Source of the DNA: Botryococcus braunii
Lineage: Eukaryota; Chlorophyta; Trebouxiophyceae
Length of the DNA stretch: 64,000 nt
Direction of reading: 5' to 3'
Assembly: GCA_002005505.1 (NCBI GenBank)
Contig: KV908578.1
Location: forward strand, 168,818 to 232,817
Shown: one piece after another, positions 10,655 through 20,615 of the stretch
Layout: every line of letters starts with the position of its first letter
Numbering within the stretch: the first letter of the stretch is position 1
The notes under the pieces: model-generated
The model's database searches: none
What the model saw: the letters and a program-made list of their open reading frames with translations, nothing else
What the model was told of the DNA's origin: nothing
Position numbers and translations under genes: made by a program

Positions 10655-11651
10655 TCTTGGGAGTGCAGCTCATAGAAATAGTACCCTCATCTCTATTTCT
10701 AAGAACCTGGCATCCTAGAAAACCATGCACCTCTCCCAGATCATGAATGGTAAAGTCCTTTTTCAGAAGTTCCTTTCCCCACTCAATCTCTGACATCACT
10801 CGAGCAACAATGAGGAGGTCATATACATAGACCAGAATGAAGGTCAGGTTGCCATCAGGGGCCCTCCTGATGTACATCCCTGCATCACTCTTGCACACAC
10901 TATACCCCATGACACTCAGCTTGTCATTCAAGGTCTCATGCCATGCCCTAGGGGCTTGTTTGAGACCATAGAGTGCCTTCGTGACTTTACAAACCACTCT
11001 CGTATTGCCATTCTCAAAACCTGGAGGCTGAGTCACAAACACTTCCTCCTCCATTTCCCCATTAAGAAAGGCGGTCTTGATATCCACTTGGTGAATCTCA
11101 AGATTCTGTGTTGCAGCTACTGCCAGCACAGCCCTCCTTGCCCCATAGCTGCTGGTGAATGGAAATACCTCCCCAACATCTATCCCAGGGATCTGTCTGC
11201 ACCCCTGGGCAACCAATCTCGCTTTAAAGCGAGTAACATTCCCATGTGCATCATTCTTAGTGGAGAAGATCCAATGGACAGGATTAACTTTCTGTCCATG
11301 TGGTCTGTCCACATATTCTAGAACCTCATGGGTATCAAGGGAATCCATCTCTTCCCTCATTGCTTGTTGCCAAAAATCCCATTGAGGGGAGCATTGGGCT
11401 TCCCTCAGGTTAGGTGGCACGTGAACCTTTCCCAGCTTGACAAAAGGTACATTTTGTACCTTATGCTGAGACTCGGCAGTGCTGTCAGCACTCCTGGGAG
11501 TATTGTCTTTTATATCCCTCTGATCCTGGTTCCCAGAATAAGGTACATTTTGTACCTTATGTTGGGACCCGGCAGTACAGCCAGAACTATCAGATCCCTT
11601 CCCAACTCTCTCTCTCTCTCTCTCTTGGACTGTTAGACTCATGCGCTCCAC
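10452..11651 (-). pseudogene. E1 pol fragment: reverse transcriptase with mutated YVDD
   Basis: Copia-type RT is recognisable from [76 protein letters not shown] and the downstream DLGEVHGFLGCQV. The catalytic YVDD box reads YVYD (LVYVYDLLIV): the first of the paired metal-binding aspartates is Tyr. E2, E3 and E4 keep the box intact. The C-terminus runs out of frame after PMSKDLVASSRPE. The N-terminal edge lies in a CT/GA dinucleotide run (11606-11625) that breaks the phase with the integrase part. Loss of this aspartate is expected to abolish polymerase activity. Confidence 0.88.
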
Positions 11652-13040
11652 CGTTACAATCTCTCACCTTTCTCAATGCAGGTGGAAGCAGCAGCTCTCT
11701 CTCTCTCCTGGACTCACACCTAGGCACACTACTCTGACTTTCCTGAGCTGCGCCTATTGTGTCAGCCTGCACACCATAAGCATGGTTGGCCCCCAACTCA
11801 AAGTGGCTACATGCTTCCCCTGCTGCTGGCACTTCTAGCCCACTACTCTCCTCGCTAACATCTTCTCCAAGCATAGCCTCCCCTGTCTCAACCTGCCTCT
11901 GCAAATCAGGGAGACCTACCATGGGTGGCTCACTCACAAGTACCTGGCCTGAGCCAGGGTCATGCATGGGGACCCCTATTGAGTCCCTCCTAGCCTGGCG
12001 CTGTTCATAGCGCTGATCCCGTGTGAGAGTGGTTCCTTGGGGAAGTCTATGTTGAGACTTCCCCTGGAACCTGACCCCCTCCTGCACCTTCTGCAGTTTG
12101 TCCAGTTGCGATTGCGCTTCAGCACCACCCTTAGCTAAATTTTGAAGATGTCCCAGCACTGACCAGGACTGCTGTGAGGTCCCTGGTGTGGCAGGGGAAC
12201 CATCCTTGCTGCTGGGGTCTCCTGCCACAGGTCCGACTGAATTCCTCAGCCTGCTATGGTACTCTGGAGAGCTGGTAGTGGTAGCAGGAGATCCAGTGGG
12301 CTTGCGCTCCTCCACTGGGTCATCCTCTGCTTCCCAAAAATTCACGGGAATGACAGTTGGTGAGCTAGGGACATTGGAATTGCCTCCCCTGCCATGCGAG
12401 GACACTCCTGAAAGCCATTGAGGAGATCCGGGTTGCACCTTAGACATACCCACTCTCTCCCCCCTTCTCAAATGCTCAAGGAACGTAACGTCCCTGCTCT
12501 CTTTCCATACACCATTGCCTACGTACACTCTATAGGCCTTAGACTGTGGGCAATACCCAGTGAACATGCCTGGAATGGTCTTTGGTCCAAATACAGACCG
12601 CTGACCTGGGGGAATGTGAACATGTGCCACACAGCCCCATGTGCGGAAGGAAGCATTAGGCTTTACCCCATAGAACATCTCAGTAGGGGTCAGAGGCCTG
12701 CCTGTGGTGGGGCCCACGTTGTAAAGCAGGGTGGTAGACTCCAGTGCCTCCTTCCACAGGGAAGGGTCTGCTGCAGCGTGCACCAACAGGGTCCTTGTGC
12801 GCTCCTTAAGTGTCCGATTCATGCGCTCAGCAAGTCCATTTTGCTGAGGCGTGGATGGAGCTGAGGTCTCCATTTTAGTGCACTGCTGAGCATTCTTTGA
12901 AGTGCTGATTCAGAAATTCTGTCCCTCTATCAGATCTCACACACTTCACCACTTTCCAATGATTTGTATGCCAGTACTTCAAGAGCTCAATGAGGGCCTT
13001 GGAAATGACTTCTTTCGACTTCACTGCCAAGGAAGCTATA
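11590..13040 (-). pseudogene. E1 pol fragment: integrase second half and linker
   Basis: From 12873 down the frame reads SAPSTPQQNGLAERMNRTL, which includes the third catalytic residue Glu of the DDE triad. Then come VGPTTGRPLTPTEMFYG, RTWGCVAHVHIPPGQRS and VGNGVWKESRDVTFLEHLRRG, followed by a ~270-residue low-complexity linker toward RT. Upstream of 12873 the second catalytic Asp (RSDRGTEFLNQ) is still readable at ~12930-12970, but a stop and a phase change separate it. The segment ends at 13040 where E2 is inserted. Confidence 0.83.
11606..11625. repeat. (CT)n microsatellite inside E1 pol
   Basis: Ten CT units read as alternating Arg-Glu in both overlapping minus-strand frames (12873-11590 and 11651-10452). 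Slippage here explains the frame change between the integrase C-terminal linker and RT. Confidence 0.8.
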
Positions 13041-13437
13041 TGTTATATTGGTAAGAGAAATTCGTGCCTTTCCCTCAGGAGAGTAATAGTGGCCAGATCT
13101 GCTCAGAACGACAAGCTGGAACAATTAAGAGAATGAGTAATAGGTGGCAGAACTCAGAAGCTCTGCCAAGGTCAATCTAGACTGATTCCACTTAGATTAG
13201 AGAGAATGAGGTAATTTGACACGGTTTTGCTGGGAGGATATATGTCGCCGGCTCGCAAGGATGAGGCACTTGATTGGGACTATAAAGACACTCCGGGTGC
13301 TTATCTCTTGACAGTTGCCTAGCAAGTGTACATACACAGTCGCCCCTGCTTGTTTATCGGCACACAACAAGAGTGCCGCCGAGCTAAACACCCTTCGTGC
13401 CGGATCATACAGAAAACGCCAAGCACATGAGTTTACA
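13041..13437 (+). repeat. 5' LTR of E2 (short, intronless form)
   Basis: TGTTATATTGG at the start and GAGTTTACA at the end; 397 bp, matching 20219-20615 with scattered differences. A TATATG motif (13239) lies 28 nt before CACTTGATTGGGAC (13267). That sequence opens the repeated block in the related E3 and solo LTRs and is the likely transcription start. Only one block is present, so this is the short form without the duplicated block and spacer. Confidence 0.9.
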
Positions 13438-13452
13438 GGTTATGGGCCCACC
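13438..13452 (+). promoter_or_regulatory. half-tRNA primer-binding site of E2
   Basis: GGTTATGGGCCCACC directly abuts the LTR. It is the exact complement of the anticodon stem-loop of plant-type initiator tRNA-Met up to about nucleotide 39, not of a tRNA 3' CCA end. Drosophila copia is known to prime this way from a cleaved initiator tRNA. Confidence 0.8.
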
Positions 13453-13503
13453 AACTTTTCGGCTAGGCATGTAAGATGTATGACTCAAGTTGCCTAATAA
13501 AGT

Positions 13504-14023
13504 GTGGCGCGAACGAGGCGAACCGGGAGAATGTCAACGGGATACACTGGACCGAGTAGAAGACCACCACCTCCACCCTCATCATATAACGAAAGAAGAA
13601 GGGCTGGAGGAGAGAGAGGTCCAAGGACAATAGAACAGCGAGCGTTTATCGTGAAAGACTTCGTCTACGAGAAATACGGACAAGGCGCACTCACCCCTCC
13701 AAGGTGGTTCCAGGAGCGATTTCACGTTTACCCAGCCTACAGTGACGGCGTGGGAGCTCTCGTTCATCAACGGAGATCCGGGGTTTGTAACCATAGCAAT
13801 ATTTGAAAGGTGCCTGCAGCAGACGGGAGGCCCCACCCAGGAAGCTTGGACGGAGAAAGCCGCCTACACATCAGTTGAGTTTGCACTGGCCTGCATAGAC
13901 GACGACTTTCTTGAGCACCGGACGACAAACAGCGACAGCCACTGCGAAGAGGAGTGGTTTACAGAGACAGACAGTGAAGACGAAGACAGAGACTCACGAC
14001 TTTCAGAGCGGAGCGATCACTAA
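13504..14023 (+). pseudogene. upstream ORF of E2, H3-tail-like N-terminus, frameshifted
   Basis: The frame opens at 13504 with GTG, probably a decayed ATG, and reads V/M-ARTRRTGRMSTG-YTGPSRR. It aligns with the histone H3 tail by position (A, R, T, T, R, S, T, G and P shared). After a Pro run comes SYNERRRAGGERGPRTIEQRAFIVKD, which matches the E3 small ORF (SYNELIREGGQRG...DERAFIVKD). Near 13740 the phase changes. The continuing frame (13742-14023) reads TAWELSFINGDPGFVTIAIF and so on and ends in a strongly acidic tail (EEEWFTETDSEDEDRD). The TAA at 14021-14023 is 13 nt before the gag ATG. The ancestral product would be ~170 residues: basic tail, globular middle, acidic end. Function unknown. 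Confidence 0.55.
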
Positions 14024-14036
14024 GCAAGCTGGCAGA

Positions 14037-14883
14037 ATGAAGAAGAAAGGTTCAAGCTCCAGCGAAGCATCGAAGTCAGTCAGCGAACAGTCTGCCTCAA
14101 CTCCAACACGAGAACCACGCACACCCAGCACTTCAAGAGGCGAAGGAGACAGCTTGCCAAAAGTTATTACCACCCAGGTCAAGGTCCATATCAAGCTACA
14201 GTACAAAGGTCAGAACTTCGTAGTGTGGAACAATGCGTTTATTGCAGCGAATGATTCCAAAGGCTCCTTGCCTGCCATTCAAGAAGCCATGCCTGGAACT
14301 ACCCACAATGCTGCTGCTTTGCTGCTATTGTATGATTCAGTCCCAGAAGAGTGGTTGGGAGAATTGTCTAGTAAACCCTCAGCTTATGATGCTTATGTAC
14401 ACATCTGCAGAATATTTACAGGTGGACATAATGTTCAGGCCAATGCTGACTGGTTGAACGAGATGTCCAGAGGCATGAGACAAGGAGAGACAATATCCCA
14501 GTATGTGAATAGGATGATTAACCTCAAGAATTGCCTGAAGAACAATGGACATGACCTCCTGGACGGACATATGGCAACACAGATTGTGCAAGGACTGCCT
14601 GCTGTTGCAAGCCCGCCAGGGTTGCTGCACACTGCCGTCGCCCATCCATTGGACCAACTGGCAGACCTCATCTCCACCACAGCAGAAGCAATTGGCTACA
14701 ACGACGATGTAGACCAGCCTGCAAGGGTCATGATGGCTCTGCTTGCCCGAGCTGCAACTACCCCTGCCCCTGCTGCAAGTGTGGTAAACCAGCCCAAGCA
14801 GCCTGTTGACGCAGACCTGTTGAATGAATTGGTCAATACTGTACTTAGTGACATCCCCTGTCACATCCCATCAACAGCAGTGT
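14037..14883 (+). pseudogene. E2 gag, N-terminal part
   Basis: Starts with ATG (MKKKGSSSSEASKS) and aligns with E3 gag: PSTSRGEGDSLPKVI, KVHIKLQYKGQNFVVWNNAF, ANDSKGSLPAIQEAMPGT, SVPEEWLG, ISQYVNRMINLK and TQIVQGLP. It is the Copia capsid-like gag. After QPKQPV the homology stops, and the frame runs into a stop inside an insertion. The zinc-knuckle part resumes at ~15671. Confidence 0.85.
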
Positions 14884-15671
14884 AAACTATAGCCTTTATA
14901 GCCCTTTATGAACGGTATAGATCATACTCGTACCTCAATGACATAAAACGTGACTTGTATGATATGCGTTCTCAATAGACATTACGTATGGTAGTACTTT
15001 AGGATCCCTGCAGTCCGAGCCATCCCTGGGCAGCCCAGGAACGGCTCGGTACTTGTCCGAAGCATGTTGGGTATCCTTGACCAACCTCTACTGTTGGAGA
15101 GTGCTGTGTGCTGTTCCTGGAAACGTTGTAGCGTGGACGGTTTTTCCCACAGGCTACGAACTGACGCTGCCGTCGTGCCATCACGGCAGGTGTGTTTAGG
15201 ATTCTCAAAGTCGTTCCAGATATGATTGTGCTCAAACATTCAGACCAGTTAGATATTACTGCTGTGTGCATTGATTAGAGTGCATGACGAGAGCGCACTG
15301 AATGTCTGACCTCATTGAGACTTATGTTGAAGTCCACCGTTGTGGCGGTAAGATAGTTTCACTGTACAAACATCACAAAGAGACCTTGCTGAGTTACTGA
15401 TGAACTATTATTGTATTCTAGTGACGTAAAGTAGACATCGCATGGCCTATTTGGTGCTGAACTCTGCTATCAGGCAAGGCGTAGTGTTACGTGGTCTTTA
15501 CCAAGAGTGAGAGCAGTTAACATCATTTGTAAGACTTGTCCGAAGCATGTTGGTATCCTTGACCAACCTCTACTGTTGGAGAGTGCTGTGTGCTGTTCCT
15601 GGAAACGTTGTAGCGTGGACGGTTTTTCCCACAGGCTACGAACGGACGCTGCCGTCGTGCCATCACTGCAG
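14806..15671 (+). mobile_element. unclassified ~0.87-kb insertion in E2 gag, with ~139-bp direct repeats
   Basis: It separates two parts of gag that are contiguous in E3. Inside it a block at 15051-15189, starting ACTTGTCCGAAGC, recurs at 15534-15671 with about three differences. Block 1 ends GGCAG|GTGTGT. The intervening 344 bp end ATTTGTAAG, and block 2 ends CTGCAG before gag resumes. This is the block-GT-spacer-TGTAA-block-AG layout of the LTRs in this window, so it may be an LTR fragment of another family. No clean target duplication was found. A hairpin lies at 15016-15049 with CCGAGCC and GGCTCGG arms. Confidence 0.6.
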
Positions 15672-16565
15672 GTGACGCCGCAAGCAGAAATGCTTGAAGA
15701 CCCAAAGGCGGAGGTACGTGGGACCTGCAACTACTGCCATAAAAAGGGGCACTTCTGGCGAGACTGCCGCAAGAGGCCGAGGGACGCAGAGACGCAGAGA
15801 AATGTTGTGGCAGCAGTGCAGCAACTGGCGGGCATTTGGCCTCAGGGACAGCTTCCCGGAGGACCTCAACCTCCAGCAGTTCAGCATGTTTTCCCTGGAG
15901 CTGGAGCCTTCCCACTGCTGCACCCTCCTCCTGGTCCACCTTCACCTCCTCCAGAAGGTATGCCATACGTGGTGTCTTACAATGTACTGGACTCGCTAAA
16001 CAACAAGAAGTCCAAACAGTCCTGGCTGGTAGACAGTGGAGCTTCTGTGCACCTGGTCAACAATCTGTCATTGCTGCATGCTCCCACAGTACATGCCACA
16101 CCCATCCCATTACAGCTCGCCACCTCAGATGCTACAAGAGGAATTATTGCCACTGGATCAGTATGTCTTTTGACCAAGCAGTGTATCCCACTGTGGCTGC
16201 ACCATGTGCCGTGTGTTCCCTCTGCTACAACAAATATCCTGTCAGTGTCTGCTGCCCTTCGTGATGGAGCTTGCTTTACCACAGACAGTGTGGGTGCATT
16301 TACTGCAGTGTCCGGTCCAAATGGGTGGAGAATTCCAATCAGATCAGAAAATGGCCTATGTTATATACATGACTGCTTCCCTGTTACCACAAATAGAAGC
16401 CCCTCCCCAGTTACAGCTGCAGTAAAGACCAAGTGCAAGAAAAACCAAAAACATGACTATGCCAAAAGATTTATGTGGCACAGCAGAATGGGACACCCAG
16501 GAGGACCATGGATGCAGCGCCTGAGCAATGAACAACTGGTCACTGGAATTGATACATACCTGTCA
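15671..16565 (+). pseudogene. E2 gag C-terminus, protease and pre-integrase
   Basis: The frame contains the CCHC zinc knuckle CNYCHKKGHFWRDC, a Pro-rich stretch, and the aspartic protease motif SWLVDSGASVHLVNN. It continues with the Copia protease body (LATSDATRGIIATGSVCL, CVPSATTNILSVSAAL) and the GAG-pre-integrase zinc region (FMWHSRMGHPGGPWMQRLSN). It ends in a frameshift at ~16555, after LSPCEMPQ. Confidence 0.85.
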
Positions 16566-17433
16566 CCGTGTGAAATGCCCCAAGTATTGTGAAGCCTGCA
16601 TTGAGGGAAAGCATACTCGCCCCCCCTTTGGAGAAAGTTCCAGGCCTGCAGTGAACCCCCTTGACAGAGTCCTTATTGACACAGTGGGCCCCATTTCCCC
16701 TTCTGCCATCACTGGAGAACGATTTAGGGTGACTGTGGCAGATGAGGCATATGGCTGGAAAGCAGTCCTGCCAGTTAAATCGAAAGACGTCATTGGATCT
16801 GTGGTCAGGGACCTTATATTGTGTTGGCAGACTGAAAGGGGGTATACTGTCAAGTGCATTCGGTGCGATCGAGGCACAGAATTTATCAACTCCAGATTCA
16901 AGGAATTTTGTGCCACTCAGGGAACTAAACTGGAGATGTCTGCCCCATACACCCCGCAACAGAACGGGATAGCAGAGCGAGCCAACAGGACCCTGAAGGA
17001 GCGTACTAGGACCCTCCTCAATTTTGCTGCAGCCAGTCCTGTGCTGTGGAAAGAAGCCAGGGAAACAGCATGCACCCTCCTGAACATGGGACCCAGAACA
17101 GGCAGGCCTCTTACCCCCTTTGAAATATTTATGGGCTATAAACCAGATGTCTCCCTCCTACGCACATGGGGATGTCTGGCGTTTGTCCATGTCCCTGATC
17201 AGCAGAGGGGTGTGTTTTCGCCCCAGGCAGTACCTGGAATGTTCACAGGATACTCCCCAGTGTCCAAAGCGTTTCGAATCTATTTGGGAGGAGGCGTCTG
17301 GCGAGAAAGTAGAGATGTAGAATTTGTGGAGGCACATTCGTGGGGCACCTCGTGTGGGGGTGAATGCTGCCTTTGGGCAACCATAGAATTTCCCATATCC
17401 AGAGGGATTAGATCAGCAGCAGCAACCCTATGA
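16528..17433 (+). pseudogene. E2 integrase
   Basis: Contains the end of the HHCC region (CPKYCEACIEGKHTRPP) and the DDE core. The first Asp is in LIDTVGPISPSAITGERF, the second in RCDRGTEFINSRFKEF, and the Glu in NGIAERANRTLKERTRT. These are followed by the Copia-specific TWGCLAFVHVPDQQRG, MFTGYSPVSKAFRIYL and VWRESRDVEFVE. The triad is intact, but the frame shifts after VEFVEAHSW. Confidence 0.87.
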
Positions 17434-18716
17434 ATTTTTGGCAGACAACCCCCAGACGAGTTTCAGGAATGGAGGAACCAGCGTCCCCGTGTCCAGCAAC
17501 AGGACTGACAGCACCTTCCCAGAACCCCCTGACGAGGCTGCAACCGATGCTGGCTGTCAGGGGAAGAACCCCCACTTGGAGACAACCTCCGAACGATCCC
17601 ATGGACCCCCGGAGGAACCGCCATCTCTGGATCCGGACCTGTCGGGCATGATGGAATCGCTCCGTCACCTGGCAAGAGGAAGTCAGAATTGCGGGCAGCA
17701 TCGGCCTTCTTTGGAGCGTGCACAGCAGTCCCTTCGAGCCAGTCAACCGGCTGGGGAAGACAAGCAACCTGACTGTCAAACACGATCGCAGCGCTATGAA
17801 CAGCGGACTGCGCACACGTGAACTCCTGCTGGCACAGGAGAAGGGTGAGGGCTGTGAGCGAGAGGGGTTGACTGAACGTGACAGTGAGTCACAGGGACCA
17901 GGGGAAGTGCAGGACATGGGTCAGAATCATGAGAGACCTGAAATACATGTGAGTGATGAGAGGGGGACAGTCTCTGAGCAGACTGACACTGGTCCAAGTG
18001 AGCTGAGTTGCCTAGGTGGGACCTGTTCAGTGCCTGAGAGCAATGTTAGCAACGTGAGCTGTGAGCAGAGCATGGATTGCCCATCTTGGATCTCAAAATT
18101 CAAGGAACATTGTGGTGCCAGCCACACACCTGAGGGCAATGTCTGTGAGAGGGCGGCTGGGCCAGCGCCCCAGCGCTCATGTCTGGTGGGGGGACGAAAG
18201 AGAGAGAGAGAGTCAGACAGACCGCCAGGAGGGGAAGTGCACACAAAAGACACACTGTGCCTGCTGTGAGACAATTGGCGAGACTGATGTTCGCCGGACA
18301 TGTCAGAGTGCGACAGAGGAGGTGAATCGGAAGCTTGGACACTGTGCAGAAACACCAAATTACAAGAGCTTTCCGAGAGGTACCTGTGTTTGGGAGGATG
18401 ATGCGGAGCAGCAAGCTTGAAAAAGCAAACTGCGAGTCAACCGAGAGAGAGAGAACAGAGGGGAAATTCAGAGGCAGCCCAGGCTGCTTCTGTGTGCAGT
18501 GCGGCGAATGTCAGTGGAAGAGTAGTGAGTGCCGGAGAGACTAAGAGCAGCTCTGATGAGAAACAGGGAGAAAAGGGGAAGCACAATGGGGTTCGTTTTA
18601 GCAAGATTAGTGTGCCTTCCAGTTTGAGAGAGGCACAGCAGTCCCCACAGTGGGAATACTGGAAGGCTGCTATGCAAGAGGAGCAGGATTCATTGGATGC
18701 TCATGAGGTGATGTAG
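17434..18716 (+). pseudogene. E2 linker between integrase and RT
   Basis: Several overlapping frames carry a low-complexity, charged linker like that of E3. It includes one copy of the motif EEVNRKLGHCAETPNYKSF-PRGTCVWEDDAE (18318-18410). The RT N-terminal arm follows (FSKISVPSSLREAQQSPQWE), with an in-frame TAG at 18714-18716 where E3 reads on through EYV. At least three phase changes are needed to follow the E3 homology. Confidence 0.75.
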
Positions 18717-18758
18717 TATGTTCCTAGGCCTCGTGGACATAAAGTTATTCCAATTCAC

Positions 18759-19318
18759 ATGACATTTTCAATGAAGATGGATGCCCATGGCAATGTAATC
18801 CGATTTAAGGCCAGGTCGGTTGCTCAGGGATGTAGACAAATCCGACGAGTAGATGTCATGGAAGTGTTTGCTCCAACCAGCAGCTATGGATCCAGAAGAG
18901 CACTGCTTTCAGTTGCTGCCAGAGAGGGTTTTAGAGAGGGTTTTAGGAGATCCACCAGGTGGATGTTAAGACTGCGTTTCTAAATGGTGAGTTAGAGGAA
19001 GAGGTGTATGTCACACAAGCATCTGGATTCGAGAATTGAGATAGCGACATTGTCTGCCGCTTGAAAAGGGCCTTGTGTGGCGTGAAACAAGCACCAAGAG
19101 CCTGGCACAAAACCCTCAATGAGAAGCTTCACACCATGGGCTATGAGGTCTGCAAGAGTGATGCAGGGGTCTATGTGAAGTGCTCAGCAGTTGGGGGGAA
19201 GTCATTTGTGTTGATCTATGTTGATGATTTGTTGATAGTTTCAAAAGGCATGGGAGAAATTGAGAGAGTGAAGGGGTTGCTCAAGCAAGAAGTCACCATC
19301 CAGATCTGGGAGAGGTGA
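18759..19318 (+). pseudogene. E2 reverse transcriptase
   Basis: Reads TFSMKMDAHGNVIRFKARSV, AQGCRQIRRVDVMEVFAPTS, a damaged stretch with a GAGAGGGTTTTA duplication near 18924-18947, then KQAPRAWHKTLNEKLHTMGY and an intact LIYVDDLLIVSKG catalytic box at ~19217-19250. Frameshifts and a stop (19038-19040) interrupt it. Confidence 0.85.
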
Positions 19319-20190
19319 AGGATTTCTTGGGCTGCCAAGTGATGAGAGACAGGGATAAAAGGCTCATTTCAAAGAGCTGCATCCCCAAGATTGATGCGTT
19401 GGTAGAAAAATTTGGGTTGGATCTGAAGTCCTTGGGGCCTGACACCCCAATGATTAAAGATTTTGTGGCCACTCAGAGGCCTATGTCTAAGGACAACAGT
19501 GACAGTATTGGGGCTGGGAGCATTTTGCCTCCTGGCCACCGATACTGTGAGTTGGTTGGGTCACTGTTGTATATTGCCAATACCACCAGGCCGGATATAG
19601 CTCAGGCAGTGTGGGTGCTCTCTCGTTATAGAATAAATCCCACTACAGCACACTGGAATGAAGCCAACAGGGTGCTGAAGTATTTAAAGGGTACGAGAGA
19701 CCTAGTTCTGGTCCTTGGAGGGAAGGATACAGAATTAGAAGGGTTCGTTGATGCAGATTATGAAGGAGATCAGGATCATCGTTTCTCTACTACAGGTTAC
19801 GTCATGCGAGTGTTTGGAGGAGCCGTAGTTTGGGGGAGCAAGAAGCAGTCTGCAGTGGCCACCTCCAATGTGGAAGCTGAGTTTATGGCGGCAAGTGCAG
19901 CTGTCAAGAAGGCAAATTGGGTGTAAGGCTTCCTGGAGGAAATTGGAGTTTCTCCGTGGATTGTCAAGATTCACTGTGATAATCAAGGATGCATCCACCA
20001 TCTCAGAAATCCAGTGTTTTCCAAGCACACCAAGCACATTGCAATCAGCTTCCAATTTGCTAGAGAAGTTATTGCATTGGGTCAAGTTGATGTGAGGTAT
20101 GTCCCCTCAGCCAGAAATGTGGCGGACATTTTTACCAAGCCTCTGACCAGGCAGGTATTTCAGGGATCGTGAGTCCCTAGGTGTGGCCAA
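19315..20190 (+). pseudogene. E2 RT end and RNase H
   Basis: Continues from RT with KDFLGCQVMRDRDKR and GHRYCELVGSLLYIANTTRP, then RNase H: VDADYEGDQDHRFSTTGYV, SAVATSNVEAEFMAAS. A stop at 19924 follows, then the frame resumes with KIHCDNQGCIHHLRNPVFSK and NVADIFTKPLTRQVF. Confidence 0.85.
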
Positions 20191-20204
20191 GTTTTTGTGA
20201 GGAA

Positions 20205-20218
20205 AAGGCAAGGGGAAG
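20205..20218 (+). promoter_or_regulatory. polypurine tract of E2
   Basis: AAGGCAAGGGGAAG lies immediately before the 3' LTR. Confidence 0.85.
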
Positions 20219-20615
20219 TGTTATATTGGTAAGAGAAATTCGTGCCTTTCCCTCAGGAGCGTAATAGTGGCCAAATCTGCTCAGAACGACAAGCTGGAAC
20301 AATTACGAGAATGAGTACTAGGTGGCAGAACTTAGAAGTTCTGCCAAGGTCAATCTAGACTGATTCCACTTAGATTAGAGAGAATGAGGTAATTTGACAC
20401 GGTTTTGCTAGGAGGATATATGTCGCCGGCTCGCAAGGATGAGGCACTTGATTGGGACTACAAAGGCACTCCGGGTGCTTATCTCTTGACAGTTGCCTAT
20501 CAAGTGTACATACACAGTCGGCCCTGCTTGTTTATCGACACACAACAAGAGTGCCGCCGAGCTAAACACCCTTCGTGACGGGTCATACAGGAAACGCCAA
20601 GCACATAAGTTTACA
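20219..20615 (+). repeat. 3' LTR of E2
   Basis: 397 bp, TGTTATATTGG to AAGTTTACA. It differs from the 5' LTR at about a dozen positions, so the insertion is not recent. Confidence 0.92.

Larger units (their letters stand above)
13041..20615 (+). mobile_element. Copia element E2, decayed, nested in E1
   Basis: A plus-strand Copia element with 397-bp LTRs at both ends, a half-tRNA primer site, an upstream small ORF, gag, PR-IN-RT-RNase H and a polypurine tract. It interrupts the E1 integrase. The flanks are CTATA (13036-13040) and CTATC (20616-20620), a 5-bp target duplication with one later change. The closest relative in the window is E3. Multiple frameshifts and in-frame stops plus a ~0.85-kb insertion in gag show that it is dead. 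Confidence 0.93.
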
